From Actinomadura litoris (GTDB lineage Bacteria > Actinomycetota > Actinomycetes > Streptosporangiales > Streptosporangiaceae), in assembly GCF_009733595.1 (NCBI RefSeq), contig NZ_WOFH01000015.1, positions 1 through 64,000 of the forward strand: a stretch of DNA of 64,000 nucleotides. The letters are read 5' to 3'. The notes below the pieces were generated by a model. The model was not told where the DNA came from. It made no database searches and saw only the letters and a program-made list of their open reading frames with translations. Made by a program: the position numbers and the translations under genes. Positions within the stretch are counted from its first letter, which is position 1; every line of letters starts with the position of its first letter. This document shows, piece by piece, positions 57,861 to 64,000 of the stretch.

Positions 57861-58778
57861 TCACCGGTACCCGGTGACGTCGGCGGGCAGGTCCCGCTCC
57901 ACGACCTCGGTGATGTAGCGCCAGGCGTCGGGTCGGCTGCCGTCGGTGTCGGTGAACCCGTACTCCTTGGCCAGGCCGCCGCTGGACTGCGACGTCCCGT
58001 TCCAGCGGGCCCGCTCGGGGTCGGCGGCGACGGCCGCGACGGCGCGTCCGACGAGGGCGGGCGTCTCGGAGATCGCGAAGTGCGGCACCTTCTCGACCGC
58101 GTCGCGCCAGGTCTCCTCGGTGACGCCGTAGTTGTCGAGCATCCCCTCCGACCGCAGCCAGCCCGGCGTCAGCGAGAGCGCCGTCGCCCCGTACGGGGCG
58201 ATCTCCACCGACTGGGCGAGCGCCATCCGGATGACGGCGCTCTTGGCGAGGTCGTAGAAGAACCCGACCTCCTTGCGGTACTTCGCGTTGTACTCGGCGG
58301 TCCCGTCGGTCACCTCGACGACGAGCCCGCCGGGCTCGCGGATCAGCAGGGGCAGCGCGTGGTGGCTGGTGATGGCGTGGGTGTGGATGGAGAGCCGGAG
58401 CATGCGCAGGCCGTCCTCCAGCGACTGCTCCCACAGCGGCTTGCCGAACTCGAAGAGCCCGTCGCCGCCCCAGATGTCGTTGACCAGGACGTCCAGCCGC
58501 CCCTGCTCGGCGTCCACGCGCCGGACCAGCGCGGCGACCTGGTCGGGGTCGAGATGGTCGGCCGGGGCGGCGATTCCCTCGCCGCCCGCGGCCGTCACCA
58601 GCTCCGCCGTCTCCTCGATGGTCTCGGGACGGTTCATCTCCGACCGGCGCTCCCGGGTGGAGCGTCCGGTGCAGTACACGGTCGCCCCGGCGGCGCCCAG
58701 CTGCACGGCGATGCCGCGCCCCGCGCCCCGCGTGGCCCCCGCGACCAGTGCGATCTTTCCAGTCAGTGCACGGTTCAT
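57861..58778 (-). CDS. Short-chain dehydrogenase/reductase, atypical
   Basis: The 305-residue SDR has AGATRGAGRG as its cofactor-binding loop (A replaces the usual T), NDIWGG in place of NNAG, Thr-Asp (VEVTDG) at the catalytic Ser position and YDLAK for the Tyr-Lys pair. These variations and the 305-residue length mark it as a divergent SDR with unknown substrate. A palindromic operator-like element sits 22 bp upstream. It faces the WYL regulator. Confidence 0.85.
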   Translation of the reverse strand: MNRALTGKIALVAGATRGAGRGIAVQLGAAGATVYCTGRSTRERRSEMNRPETIEETAELVTAAGGEGIAAPADHLDPDQVAALVRRVDAEQGRLDVLVNDIWGGDGLFEFGKPLWEQSLEDGLRMLRLSIHTHAITSHHALPLLIREPGGLVVEVTDGTAEYNAKYRKEVGFFYDLAKSAVIRMALAQSVEIAPYGATALSLTPGWLRSEGMLDNYGVTEETWRDAVEKVPHFAISETPALVGRAVAAVAADPERARWNGTSQSSGGLAKEYGFTDTDGSRPDAWRYITEVVERDLPADVTGYR

Positions 58779-58799
58779 GAAGACCAGGCTGGCACCGAA

Positions 58800-58819
58800 A
58801 CCTGACAGGTTACGTCAGG
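58800..58819. promoter_or_regulatory. Candidate operator before the atypical SDR gene
   Basis: ACCTGACAGGT (58800-58810) is a perfect 11-bp palindrome. CCTGAC (58801-58806) and GTCAGG (58814-58819) form a second inverted repeat around seven bases. The block lies 22-41 bp upstream of the SDR start and covers a TAACCT -10-like hexamer on the minus strand, so it probably controls that promoter. The nearby WYL regulator is one candidate. Confidence 0.5.
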
Positions 58820-58858
58820 GTTTCTCGTGGCCCCGCCCGTCTCCGGGGGGAATTTCGG

Positions 58859-59005
58859 TCAAGTGAAGATGCTGACGCCACCGGGGCCGACCAGCAGGCC
58901 GACGACGATGAGGACGGCGCCCCAGATGAGGTCGCGCCGCGCGAGGATCACATAGATGCCCGCGATGACCAGGATCACCGCGATGAGCCACAGGATTGTC
59001 ATCAT
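58859..59005 (-). CDS. GPGG-motif small membrane protein
   Basis: A 48-codon frame from the ATG at 59005 (or the second ATG at 59002) encodes two membrane helices: MMTILWLIAVILVIAGIYV, a short basic turn with ARRDL, then IWGAVLIVVGLLVGPGGV. It ends SIFT. The GPGG motif near the C-terminus matches the small actinobacterial membrane protein family of that name; its function is unknown to me. The region before the start, GAGGGG-ATC-CCCCTC on the minus strand, folds on itself and would hide any ribosome binding site. Confidence 0.85.
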   Translation of the reverse strand: MMTILWLIAVILVIAGIYVILARRDLIWGAVLIVVGLLVGPGGVSIFT

Positions 59006-59050
59006 GCTGAGGGGGATCCCCTCTACAAACCCGGCAAAACACTCGCACCT

Positions 59051-59068
59051 GTTTCGGTCATCCGAAAC
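59051..59068. promoter_or_regulatory. 7-bp inverted repeat upstream of the GPGG gene
   Basis: GTTTCGG-TCAT-CCGAAAC is a perfect inverted repeat 46-63 bp before the GPGG gene start, in its likely promoter. It is either an operator or a hairpin; no regulator can be named. Confidence 0.45.
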
Positions 59069-59079
59069 ATGGATTTGGT

Positions 59080-59107
59080 ACGGAGGGGGGACGCCTCCCC
59101 CCTCCGT
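59080..59107. terminator. 12-bp hairpin between the GPGG gene and trpEG
   Basis: ACGGAGGGGGGA (59080-59091), loop CGCC, and the exact complement (59096-59107) form a perfect 12-pair stem 177 bp beyond the anthranilate synthase stop. It probably ends that transcript before the GPGG promoter. No U-tract follows on the minus strand. Confidence 0.65.
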
Positions 59108-59283
59108 GGGGGATAACAGCGGTCAAACACGTGTCACGGAAACGTGGCACTCTTGCCGTCACAGAGTCTTCCGTCCCGGGCCCCCGCACGGTAGGGACCA
59201 CGGAACCATTTCCGGCCCGTTCGGCTAGTGCCTCGGGACTAGGGCCGCCGCCCGAAAGGCCCCGGGCCGCGGTGACCGCCCGG

Positions 59284-61446
59284 TCAGCGGCAGAGCCGCA
59301 GCACGTTGGCGACGATCCGGTGCCCGGCCCCGCCCGAGGCCGTCAGGATCGACTCGGGATGGAACTGGACGGCCCACCGGCGCCGGCGCGGGTCCTCGAT
59401 CCCCATCACCACGTCGCCGGTCAGCGCCGTCACCTGGAACCCCTTCAGCCGGTCGGGCGTGGTGTGCAGGGAGTGGTAGCGGGCGCCGGTGAACTCGTCC
59501 GGCAGCCCCTCGAACAGGCCGCCGCCGGTCACCTTCACCTGTCCCGGCTTGCCGTGGGAGGGCTCGGGCAGCAGCGCCAGGTCGCCGCCCGCGTGCTCGA
59601 CCATCGCCTGGAGCCCCAGGCAGACGCCGAAGACGGGGAGGTCGCGCTCGTCCAGCGCGTCCAGCAGCGCCGCGGCGCCGAAGTCCTCGGGACGGCCCGG
59701 CCCCGGCGACAGGACGACCAGGTCGGGGGCGTGCTCGTCCAGCATCCGCGCCGGGAACCCGTGCCGCAGCGTGACGACCTCCGCCCCCTCCTGCCGGAAG
59801 TAGTCGGCGAGCGTGTTGACGAAGGAGTCCTCGTAGTCGACCAGCAGGACCTTCAGGCCCTCGCCCGGCCGCTCGGCTGCCGGCTCCGCCTCCTCGACGG
59901 GGGCGGCGCCGGTCTCGGCCTGCGCCGCCGCGAGCGCCCCGAGCAGCGCGCTGGCCTTGAGGTGGGTCTCGCGCTCCTCCTCGTCGGGGTCGGAGTCGTA
60001 CAGCAGCGTGGCGCCCGCCCGGACCGTCGCGACGCCGTCGCGGATCTGCGCGGTGCGCAGCGTCAGCCCCGTGTTCATCGACCCGTCGAACCCGATGAAG
60101 CCGACCGCGCCGCCGTACCAGCGGCGGGGCGACTCCTCGTGGTCCTCGATGAACTGCATCGCCCACGCCTTCGGGGCGCCGGTGACGGTCACCGCCCACA
60201 TGTGGGTGAGGAACGCGTCGAGGGCGTCGAACCCGGGCCGCAGCCGCCCCTCGATGTGGTCGACGGTGTGGATCAGCCGGGAGTACAGCTCGATCTGCCG
60301 GCGGCCGAGCACCCGCACGCTCCCGGGGACGCAGATCCGCGACTTGTCGTTGCGGTCCACGTCGGTGCACATCGTCAGCTCCGACTCGTCCTTGGCGGAG
60401 GTGAGGATCGCGCGGATCTGCTCGGCGTCCTCCAGCGCGTCGCCGCCGCGCCGGATCGTCCCGGCGATCGGGCACGTCTCGACCCGGTCGCCGGTGACCC
60501 GGACGAACATCTCCGGCGAGGCGCCCACCAGGAACTCGCCGTCGCCGAGGTTGAACATGAACTCGTAGGGCGCCGGGTTGGTCTCGCGCAGCCGCTCGAA
60601 GAACACGGCGGGCGCGTCGCACCGCCCGTACATGGCGTGCCCCGGCGTCACCTCGAACAGGTCGCCGCGGACGAACCGCTCCTTCGCCTCCTCGACCATC
60701 CGCGCGTACACGCCCGGCACCGGCTGCGCGGGCAGCTCCGCCGCCGCCTCGGGCACCGGCGTCGGCTCGGTGGCGCGCGGCAGCCCGGCGGTGCTCGCGC
60801 CGCCGACCTCGAACTCATACGACAGGCGGTGCGAGGTCTCGCGCTTGCGGTCCACGACGACCATCTCGTCCGCGAGGTGCAGGACGAGGTCGCGCTGGTC
60901 GGCGGGGCGCTCCAGGCGCGTCCGCAGCGGCTCGAACTGGAGCGAGAGGTCGTAGCCGAACGCGCCGTACAGGCCGAGCCGCGGGTCGTCGCAGCGGAAG
61001 ACGTCCGCGACGGCGCGCAGCGCGGTGAACACGGTCGGCTGGCGGCTGCGCTCCTCCTCGGCGAAGAACTCCTCGGTGGGCGGGACGAACACCGCGAAGA
61101 CGTCCGCCTCGTCGGCCCTGACCTCGCCGGTCGCGCGCAGCGCCGGGACCAGCGCGGGCAGCACGACCCGGCCGCGCCCGTTGAGCGCGCGCACGGTGAC
61201 GGTCCGGCCGCGCGCGACGATCTCCAGGCAGGGGTCGACGTAGGCCATGTGCCAGCGGCTGTAGCGGCCGGGGTACTCCATGCCCGAGCTGAGCACCCCG
61301 CCGCGCCGCTCCCCCACGGCGGTGACGAGCGCGTTGAGCACCGCCGACTTGCGCTCGGAATCGACCGGCGTGGCCGAGCGGGTCACGCCGATGCCCCCGG
61401 CCGTGACGAACTCGCTGGTCATCGGCTGCTGTGAGACGGTCTCCAC
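59284..61446 (-). CDS. trpE: Anthranilate synthase, fused components I and II (TrpE-TrpG)
   Basis: The 720-residue fusion converts chorismate and glutamine to anthranilate. Residues about 1-520 are the chorismate-using TrpE part (VRGDLFEVTPGHAMYGR, CPIAGTIRRGGDALEDAEQI, ELTMCTDVDRNDKSRIC, read in parts). Residues about 535-720 are the glutaminase (LLVDYEDSFVNTLADYF, Cys in VFGVCLGLQAMVEH, His-Glu in AVQFHPESIL). The start is GTG at 61446 after GAGGGGCC; ATG at 61422 is an alternative. A trp leader peptide and a terminator hairpin lie directly upstream, so it is tryptophan-attenuated and is the biosynthetic enzyme, not a 4-amino-4-deoxychorismate synthase. Confidence 0.95.
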   Translation of the reverse strand: METVSQQPMTSEFVTAGGIGVTRSATPVDSERKSAVLNALVTAVGERRGGVLSSGMEYPGRYSRWHMAYVDPCLEIVARGRTVTVRALNGRGRVVLPALVPALRATGEVRADEADVFAVFVPPTEEFFAEEERSRQPTVFTALRAVADVFRCDDPRLGLYGAFGYDLSLQFEPLRTRLERPADQRDLVLHLADEMVVVDRKRETSHRLSYEFEVGGASTAGLPRATEPTPVPEAAAELPAQPVPGVYARMVEEAKERFVRGDLFEVTPGHAMYGRCDAPAVFFERLRETNPAPYEFMFNLGDGEFLVGASPEMFVRVTGDRVETCPIAGTIRRGGDALEDAEQIRAILTSAKDESELTMCTDVDRNDKSRICVPGSVRVLGRRQIELYSRLIHTVDHIEGRLRPGFDALDAFLTHMWAVTVTGAPKAWAMQFIEDHEESPRRWYGGAVGFIGFDGSMNTGLTLRTAQIRDGVATVRAGATLLYDSDPDEEERETHLKASALLGALAAAQAETGAAPVEEAEPAAERPGEGLKVLLVDYEDSFVNTLADYFRQEGAEVVTLRHGFPARMLDEHAPDLVVLSPGPGRPEDFGAAALLDALDERDLPVFGVCLGLQAMVEHAGGDLALLPEPSHGKPGQVKVTGGGLFEGLPDEFTGARYHSLHTTPDRLKGFQVTALTGDVVMGIEDPRRRRWAVQFHPESILTASGGAGHRIVANVLRLCR

Positions 61447-61497
61447 CGTGGTGGCCCCTCATCGATAGGGCCCTGCACCGGCGGAGGACACACGAAA

Positions 61498-61518
61498 CGA
61501 CCGCCGGGAGGGCGGTCG
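61498..61518 (-). terminator. trp attenuator terminator hairpin
   Basis: On the minus strand CGACCGCC-CTCCC-GGCGGTCG forms an eight-pair perfect stem followed by TTTCG. It lies between the trp leader peptide and trpE. Upstream GGCGG segments can pair with its left arm to make an antiterminator. Confidence 0.85.
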
Positions 61519-61543
61519 CCTTGGTCTGGAACGTACACGAACC

Positions 61544-61563
61544 GGCGCCGCCTCAGCGGCGCC
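61544..61563 (-). promoter_or_regulatory. trp leader hairpin 1:2 (pause/protection structure)
   Basis: GGCGCCGC-TGAG-GCGGCGCC forms an eight-pair perfect stem whose left arm contains the last Arg codons of the leader peptide and whose loop contains its stop codon. This is where a ribosome stalled on the Trp codons would change the folding. Confidence 0.75.
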
Positions 61564-61591
61564 ACCACCACTGGAAGGTCGCGGTTCGCAT
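61553..61591 (-). CDS. trpL: trp operon leader peptide
   Basis: A 12-residue frame, MRTATFQWWWRR, with three consecutive Trp codons starts at the ATG at 61591 and ends at TGA 61553-61555. It lies 107 bases before trpE. Three Trp codons in twelve, followed by competing hairpins, are diagnostic of transcription attenuation. No ribosome binding site precedes it and a -10-like TAATCT ends six bases upstream, so it is probably translated from a leaderless message. Confidence 0.93.
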   Translation of the reverse strand: MRTATFQWWWRR

Positions 61592-61597
61592 ACGGCG

Positions 61598-61603
61598 AGA
61601 TTA
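61598..61603 (-). promoter_or_regulatory. -10 element of the trpL-trpE promoter
   Basis: TAATCT on the minus strand ends six bases before the trpL ATG, so transcription would start at or within a base of the A of that ATG. No good -35 is seen. Confidence 0.55.
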
Positions 61604-61645
61604 CCACGGCGGGCGCGCCCGCGACGGCGCGTACTCCCCGGAACC

Positions 61646-61690
61646 CGGCCCGTGACCAGGGGGCCTACGAAGCGAGATCGGCCCGTGACC
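61646..61690. promoter_or_regulatory. Pair of 12-bp direct repeats between trpL and the DUF3311 gene
   Basis: CGGCCCGTGACC occurs at 61646-61657 and again at 61679-61690. The starts are 33 bp apart, three helical turns, in the shared upstream region of the divergent trp and transporter genes. This looks like a pair of sites for one DNA-binding protein; which gene it serves is unknown. Confidence 0.5.
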
Positions 61691-61782
61691 GCCCGGGGAT
61701 AGGCTCACCCGGCTTCGATCATGGCCCGGACCGCGTCCCGGGACGGGCCGCGCGCTCGACCGCACGTGACGAGGAGGGCCCC

Positions 61783-62025
61783 TTGGCCTCGACAGAACCC
61801 GGCACGGACCGCACCCCGCCGCCGCCTCCCGCCCGCTCCGACCGCAGCCGCTGGAACTGGCTCCTCGCCGTCCCCGCCGTGGTGCCGCTGCTGACCTTCC
61901 TGTACAACGACGACGATCCCCGCCTCGGCGGCCTCCCCGCGTTCTACTGGATGCAGTTCGCGTTCATCCCCCTGGGCGTGGTCTGCACGGTCCTCGTGTA
62001 CCGCATGACCCGGAAGCGGGGCTGA
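61783..62025 (+). CDS. DUF3311 small membrane protein
   Basis: The 80-residue protein has a Pro-rich N-terminus and two membrane helices (NWLLAVPAVVPLLTFLYN and WMQFAFIPLGVVCTVLVYRM). DUF3311 proteins regularly precede sodium:solute symporters of the MctP type and are thought to be accessory subunits. The start is TTG at 61783 with GAGGAGGGCCCC before it. The symporter begins five bases after its stop. Confidence 0.87.
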   Translation: MASTEPGTDRTPPPPPARSDRSRWNWLLAVPAVVPLLTFLYNDDDPRLGGLPAFYWMQFAFIPLGVVCTVLVYRMTRKRG

Positions 62026-62030
62026 GCGGC

Positions 62031-63641
62031 GTGTCAAGCGACCACCTCACCGAGATGATCGTGTTCGGCGCGCTCTTCCTGCTGGTCAGCGGGATGGGCT
62101 TCGTCGCGGCACGGTGGCGCCGGCCCGGCGACATGGACAGCCTGGACGAGTGGGGCCTCGGCGGCCGCAGCTTCGGCGGCTGGATCACCTGGTTCCTGCT
62201 CGGCGGCGACCTCTACACCGCCTACACCTTCGTCGCCGTCCCGGCGCTGGTGTTCGGCGCGGGCGCGGCGGGCTTCTACGCCGTCCCCTACACGATCGTG
62301 ATGTACCCGATCGTCTTCCTCGTGCTGATCCGGCTGTGGTCGGTGTCGCACGTCCACGGGTTCGTCACCCCCGCCGACTTCGTCCGCGCCCGGTTCGGGT
62401 CGCCGACGCTGGCCCTCGCGGTCGCGGTCACCGGCATCGTCGCGACCATGCCCTACATCGCGCTGCAGCTCGTCGGCATCGAGGCCGTGCTGAAGTCGAT
62501 GGGCGTGCACGGGCACTGGCCGATCGTCATCGCGTTCGTGGTGCTGGCGGCCTACACCTACCAGTCGGGGCTGCGGGCGCCCGCGCTGATCGCCTTCGTC
62601 AAGGACGTCCTGATCTACCTGGTGGTCATCGTCGCGGTGCTGTACATCCCGACGAAGCTCGGCGGCTGGGGCGATATCTTCGACTCCGCGCAGGCGAAGT
62701 TCGCCAAGTCCCCCGCGCCGAGCGACGGGATCCTCCTGGACGGCACGAACCAGCTCAACTACGCGATGCTGGCGCTCGGGTCGGCGCTCGCGCTGTTCCT
62801 GTACCCGCACAGCGTCACGGGCGTGCTGGCGAGCCGGAACCGCGACGTGGTCAAGCGGAACATGGCGGCGCTGCCCGCCTACAGCCTGGTGCTCGGGCTG
62901 ATCGCGCTGCTCGGCCTCATGGCGATCGACGCGGGCGTGAAGCCGGTCGTGACCGACGGCAAGCCCGACACCAACACGGTCGTCCCGCTGCTGTTCGACA
63001 AGATGTTCCCCGACTGGTTCGCGGGCGTGGCGTTCGCGGCCGTCGGCATCGGCGCGCTCGTCCCCGCGGCGATCATGTCGATCGCGGCGGCGAACCTGTT
63101 CACGCGCAACATCTACAAGGAGTACCTCCGCCCGGACGCGACCGAGAAGCAGGAGGCGACGGTCAGCAAGCTGGTCTCGCTCGTGGTCAAGGTCGGCGCG
63201 GTCGCCTGCATCCTGCTGCTGGACCCCGAGTTCTCGATCGACCTCCAGCTCATCGGCGGCGTCATCATCCTGCAGACGCTGCCGTCGGTGGCGCTCGGGC
63301 TCGTGACCCGCTGGTTCCACCGCGGCGCGCTGCTGGCGGGCTGGGCGGCCGGCCTGGCGGCGGGCCTGTGGATGCTGTACGGGATCCCGAACCCGGCGAA
63401 GGGCAAGGAGCACTTCGGCGGCTCGGCCTACAAGCTGAGCGACCTCGGCCTCGACACGAGGATGACGGTCTACGTCGGCATGCTGGCCCTGGCCGTCAAC
63501 CTCGCCGTCGCCGTGGCCGGCACCGTGGTCTGCCGCGCGGCGCGGCTCGCCGACGGTGTGGACGCCACCCGGCCGGACGACTACCTCGCCGACGCCGGCG
63601 ACCCGAAGGTCCAGCCGATCGAGCTGGCGGGCAGCACCTGA
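62031..63641 (+). CDS. Sodium:solute symporter, monocarboxylate permease (MctP-like)
   Basis: The 536-residue SSS-family transporter has about 13 hydrophobic segments with GGRSFGGWITWFLLGGDLYTAYTFVAVPALVFGAGA (read in parts), MYPIVFLVLIRLW, and ALVPAAIMSIAAANLFTRNIYKEYLRP near helix 8. With the DUF3311 protein it resembles MctP, which imports lactate, pyruvate, propionate and similar acids. The GTG at 62031 follows GCGGGGCTGAGCGG. Nothing else in the operon is visible before the glycosyltransferase 63 bases downstream. Confidence 0.9.
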   Translation: MSSDHLTEMIVFGALFLLVSGMGFVAARWRRPGDMDSLDEWGLGGRSFGGWITWFLLGGDLYTAYTFVAVPALVFGAGAAGFYAVPYTIVMYPIVFLVLIRLWSVSHVHGFVTPADFVRARFGSPTLALAVAVTGIVATMPYIALQLVGIEAVLKSMGVHGHWPIVIAFVVLAAYTYQSGLRAPALIAFVKDVLIYLVVIVAVLYIPTKLGGWGDIFDSAQAKFAKSPAPSDGILLDGTNQLNYAMLALGSALALFLYPHSVTGVLASRNRDVVKRNMAALPAYSLVLGLIALLGLMAIDAGVKPVVTDGKPDTNTVVPLLFDKMFPDWFAGVAFAAVGIGALVPAAIMSIAAANLFTRNIYKEYLRPDATEKQEATVSKLVSLVVKVGAVACILLLDPEFSIDLQLIGGVIILQTLPSVALGLVTRWFHRGALLAGWAAGLAAGLWMLYGIPNPAKGKEHFGGSAYKLSDLGLDTRMTVYVGMLALAVNLAVAVAGTVVCRAARLADGVDATRPDDYLADAGDPKVQPIELAGST

Positions 63642-63704
63642 TCCGCGCCTGACATGTGACCCATGTCATACAACCGAACGGCGGCCCGACGGGGTCTCCC
63701 AGGT

Positions 63705-64000
63705 GTGAACGCCTCACCGCGCCTCTCCTCGCGCGCCGCACCGCGCGACCCCGTCGAGCTGTCGGTCGTGATCCCGGCCCACAACGAGCTGGCGCGCCTG
63801 CCGCGCACGCTCGGCGCCGTCCGGGACCACCTCGACCGGGGCCCGGACCGCTGGGAGCTGATCGTCGTCGACGACGGCTCCACCGACGGCACCGCGCGGC
63901 AGGTCCGGGCGGCCGCCCGGCGCGACCCGCGGATCCGGCTGCTGCGCACGCCCGCCAACCGGGGCAAGGGCCACGCCGTCCGGACCGGCGTGCTCGCCTC
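63705..64000 (+). CDS. Family 2 glycosyltransferase, N-terminal part (cut by window edge)
   Basis: The first 98 codons show GT2 signatures: LSVVIPAHNELARLPRT, the nucleotide-sugar motif LIVVDDGSTDGTA and RTPANRGKGHAVRTGVLA. The last two are characteristic of dolichyl- or polyprenyl-phosphate sugar transferases. The start is GTG at 63705. The rest of the gene is outside the window, so any membrane domain cannot be seen. Confidence 0.88.
   Translation, partial: MNASPRLSSRAAPRDPVELSVVIPAHNELARLPRTLGAVRDHLDRGPDRWELIVVDDGSTDGTARQVRAAARRDPRIRLLRTPANRGKGHAVRTGVLA

Noticed and set aside
59284..61446. Para-aminobenzoate synthase (PabAB fusion) as identity of the chorismate enzyme
   Set aside because: The upstream leader with three Trp codons and the attenuator shows tryptophan control, which fits anthranilate synthase.

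Overview
The window is a very GC-rich chromosomal segment from an actinomycete. The signs are frequent GTG and TTG starts, 1- and 4-nt gene overlaps, an IdeR/DmdR-type iron box, a GPGG-motif small membrane protein, a WYL regulator, a DUF1266 protein, a HelD/HelR-type helicase and a trp leader peptide with three Trp codons. A Thermomonosporaceae/Streptosporangiales-like host fits, but that is an impression and not a test. I see about 60 genes and no rRNA, tRNA, CRISPR array, insertion sequence, phage or plasmid gene. It reads as ordinary chromosome rich in catabolic and regulatory genes.

Layout. 1-3.6 kb (minus): the start of glycerol kinase, the glycerol facilitator glpF, and a coupled pair of a TPP enzyme and a metal-dependent cyclase/hydrolase. 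3.7-6.9 kb: a siderophore-interacting reductase under an iron box, a UbiB/ABC1 kinase and a TetR regulator. 7-10.5 kb: cyanophycinase (cphB) and cyanophycin synthetase (cphA), an Asp-Arg storage-polymer pair, converging on a PAP2 protein. 11.6-18.7 kb (minus): a protocatechuate/4-hydroxybenzoate operon pcaI-J-H-G-B-D-C, an IclR regulator and pobA. Nearly identical 17-bp palindromes lie before pcaI and before pobA. 19-22.3 kb: an ECF sigma factor with a SnoaL-like tail, a B12-binding radical SAM protein and a universal stress protein. 22.3-28.6 kb: LysR divergent from a nitrilase/oxidoreductase pair, an adenylate kinase/PLP enzyme/SRPBCC operon, and a divergent NTF2-like/TetR pair with a near-consensus promoter.

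28.6-37.3 kb (minus) is the most interesting part. An exported M28 peptidase, a 1295-residue Pls/PosA-type nonribosomal peptide synthetase, an M1 aminopeptidase and a HelR-like helicase follow one another. The synthetase has the architecture of epsilon-poly-L-lysine synthetase: adenylation domain, carrier domain, then six membrane segments around three tandem soluble domains. Its inferred binding-pocket code, DAESIGTVVK, is lysine-like. The neighbouring aminopeptidase could serve in turnover or self-protection.

37.5-51.5 kb: an SDR, an ABC-like ATPase without its signature motif, a TetR/MFS pair, a two-component system converging on an orphan TAXI binding lipoprotein at the end of a catabolic operon, a flavohemoglobin with a large AT-richer control region, an MBL hydrolase, an MmyB-like regulator and a variant ThyX. 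51.6-64 kb: a molybdopterin oxidoreductase, GNAT, DUF1266, an adenosine-deaminase-family enzyme, a WYL regulator facing an SDR, the GPGG peptide, a fused anthranilate synthase behind a complete trp attenuator (trpL encodes MRTATFQWWWRR and appears leaderless), a DUF3311/MctP monocarboxylate transporter, and the start of a GT2 glycosyltransferase.

A cross-cutting feature is short (9-16 bp) tandem duplication at gene junctions, often containing the stop or start codons themselves.
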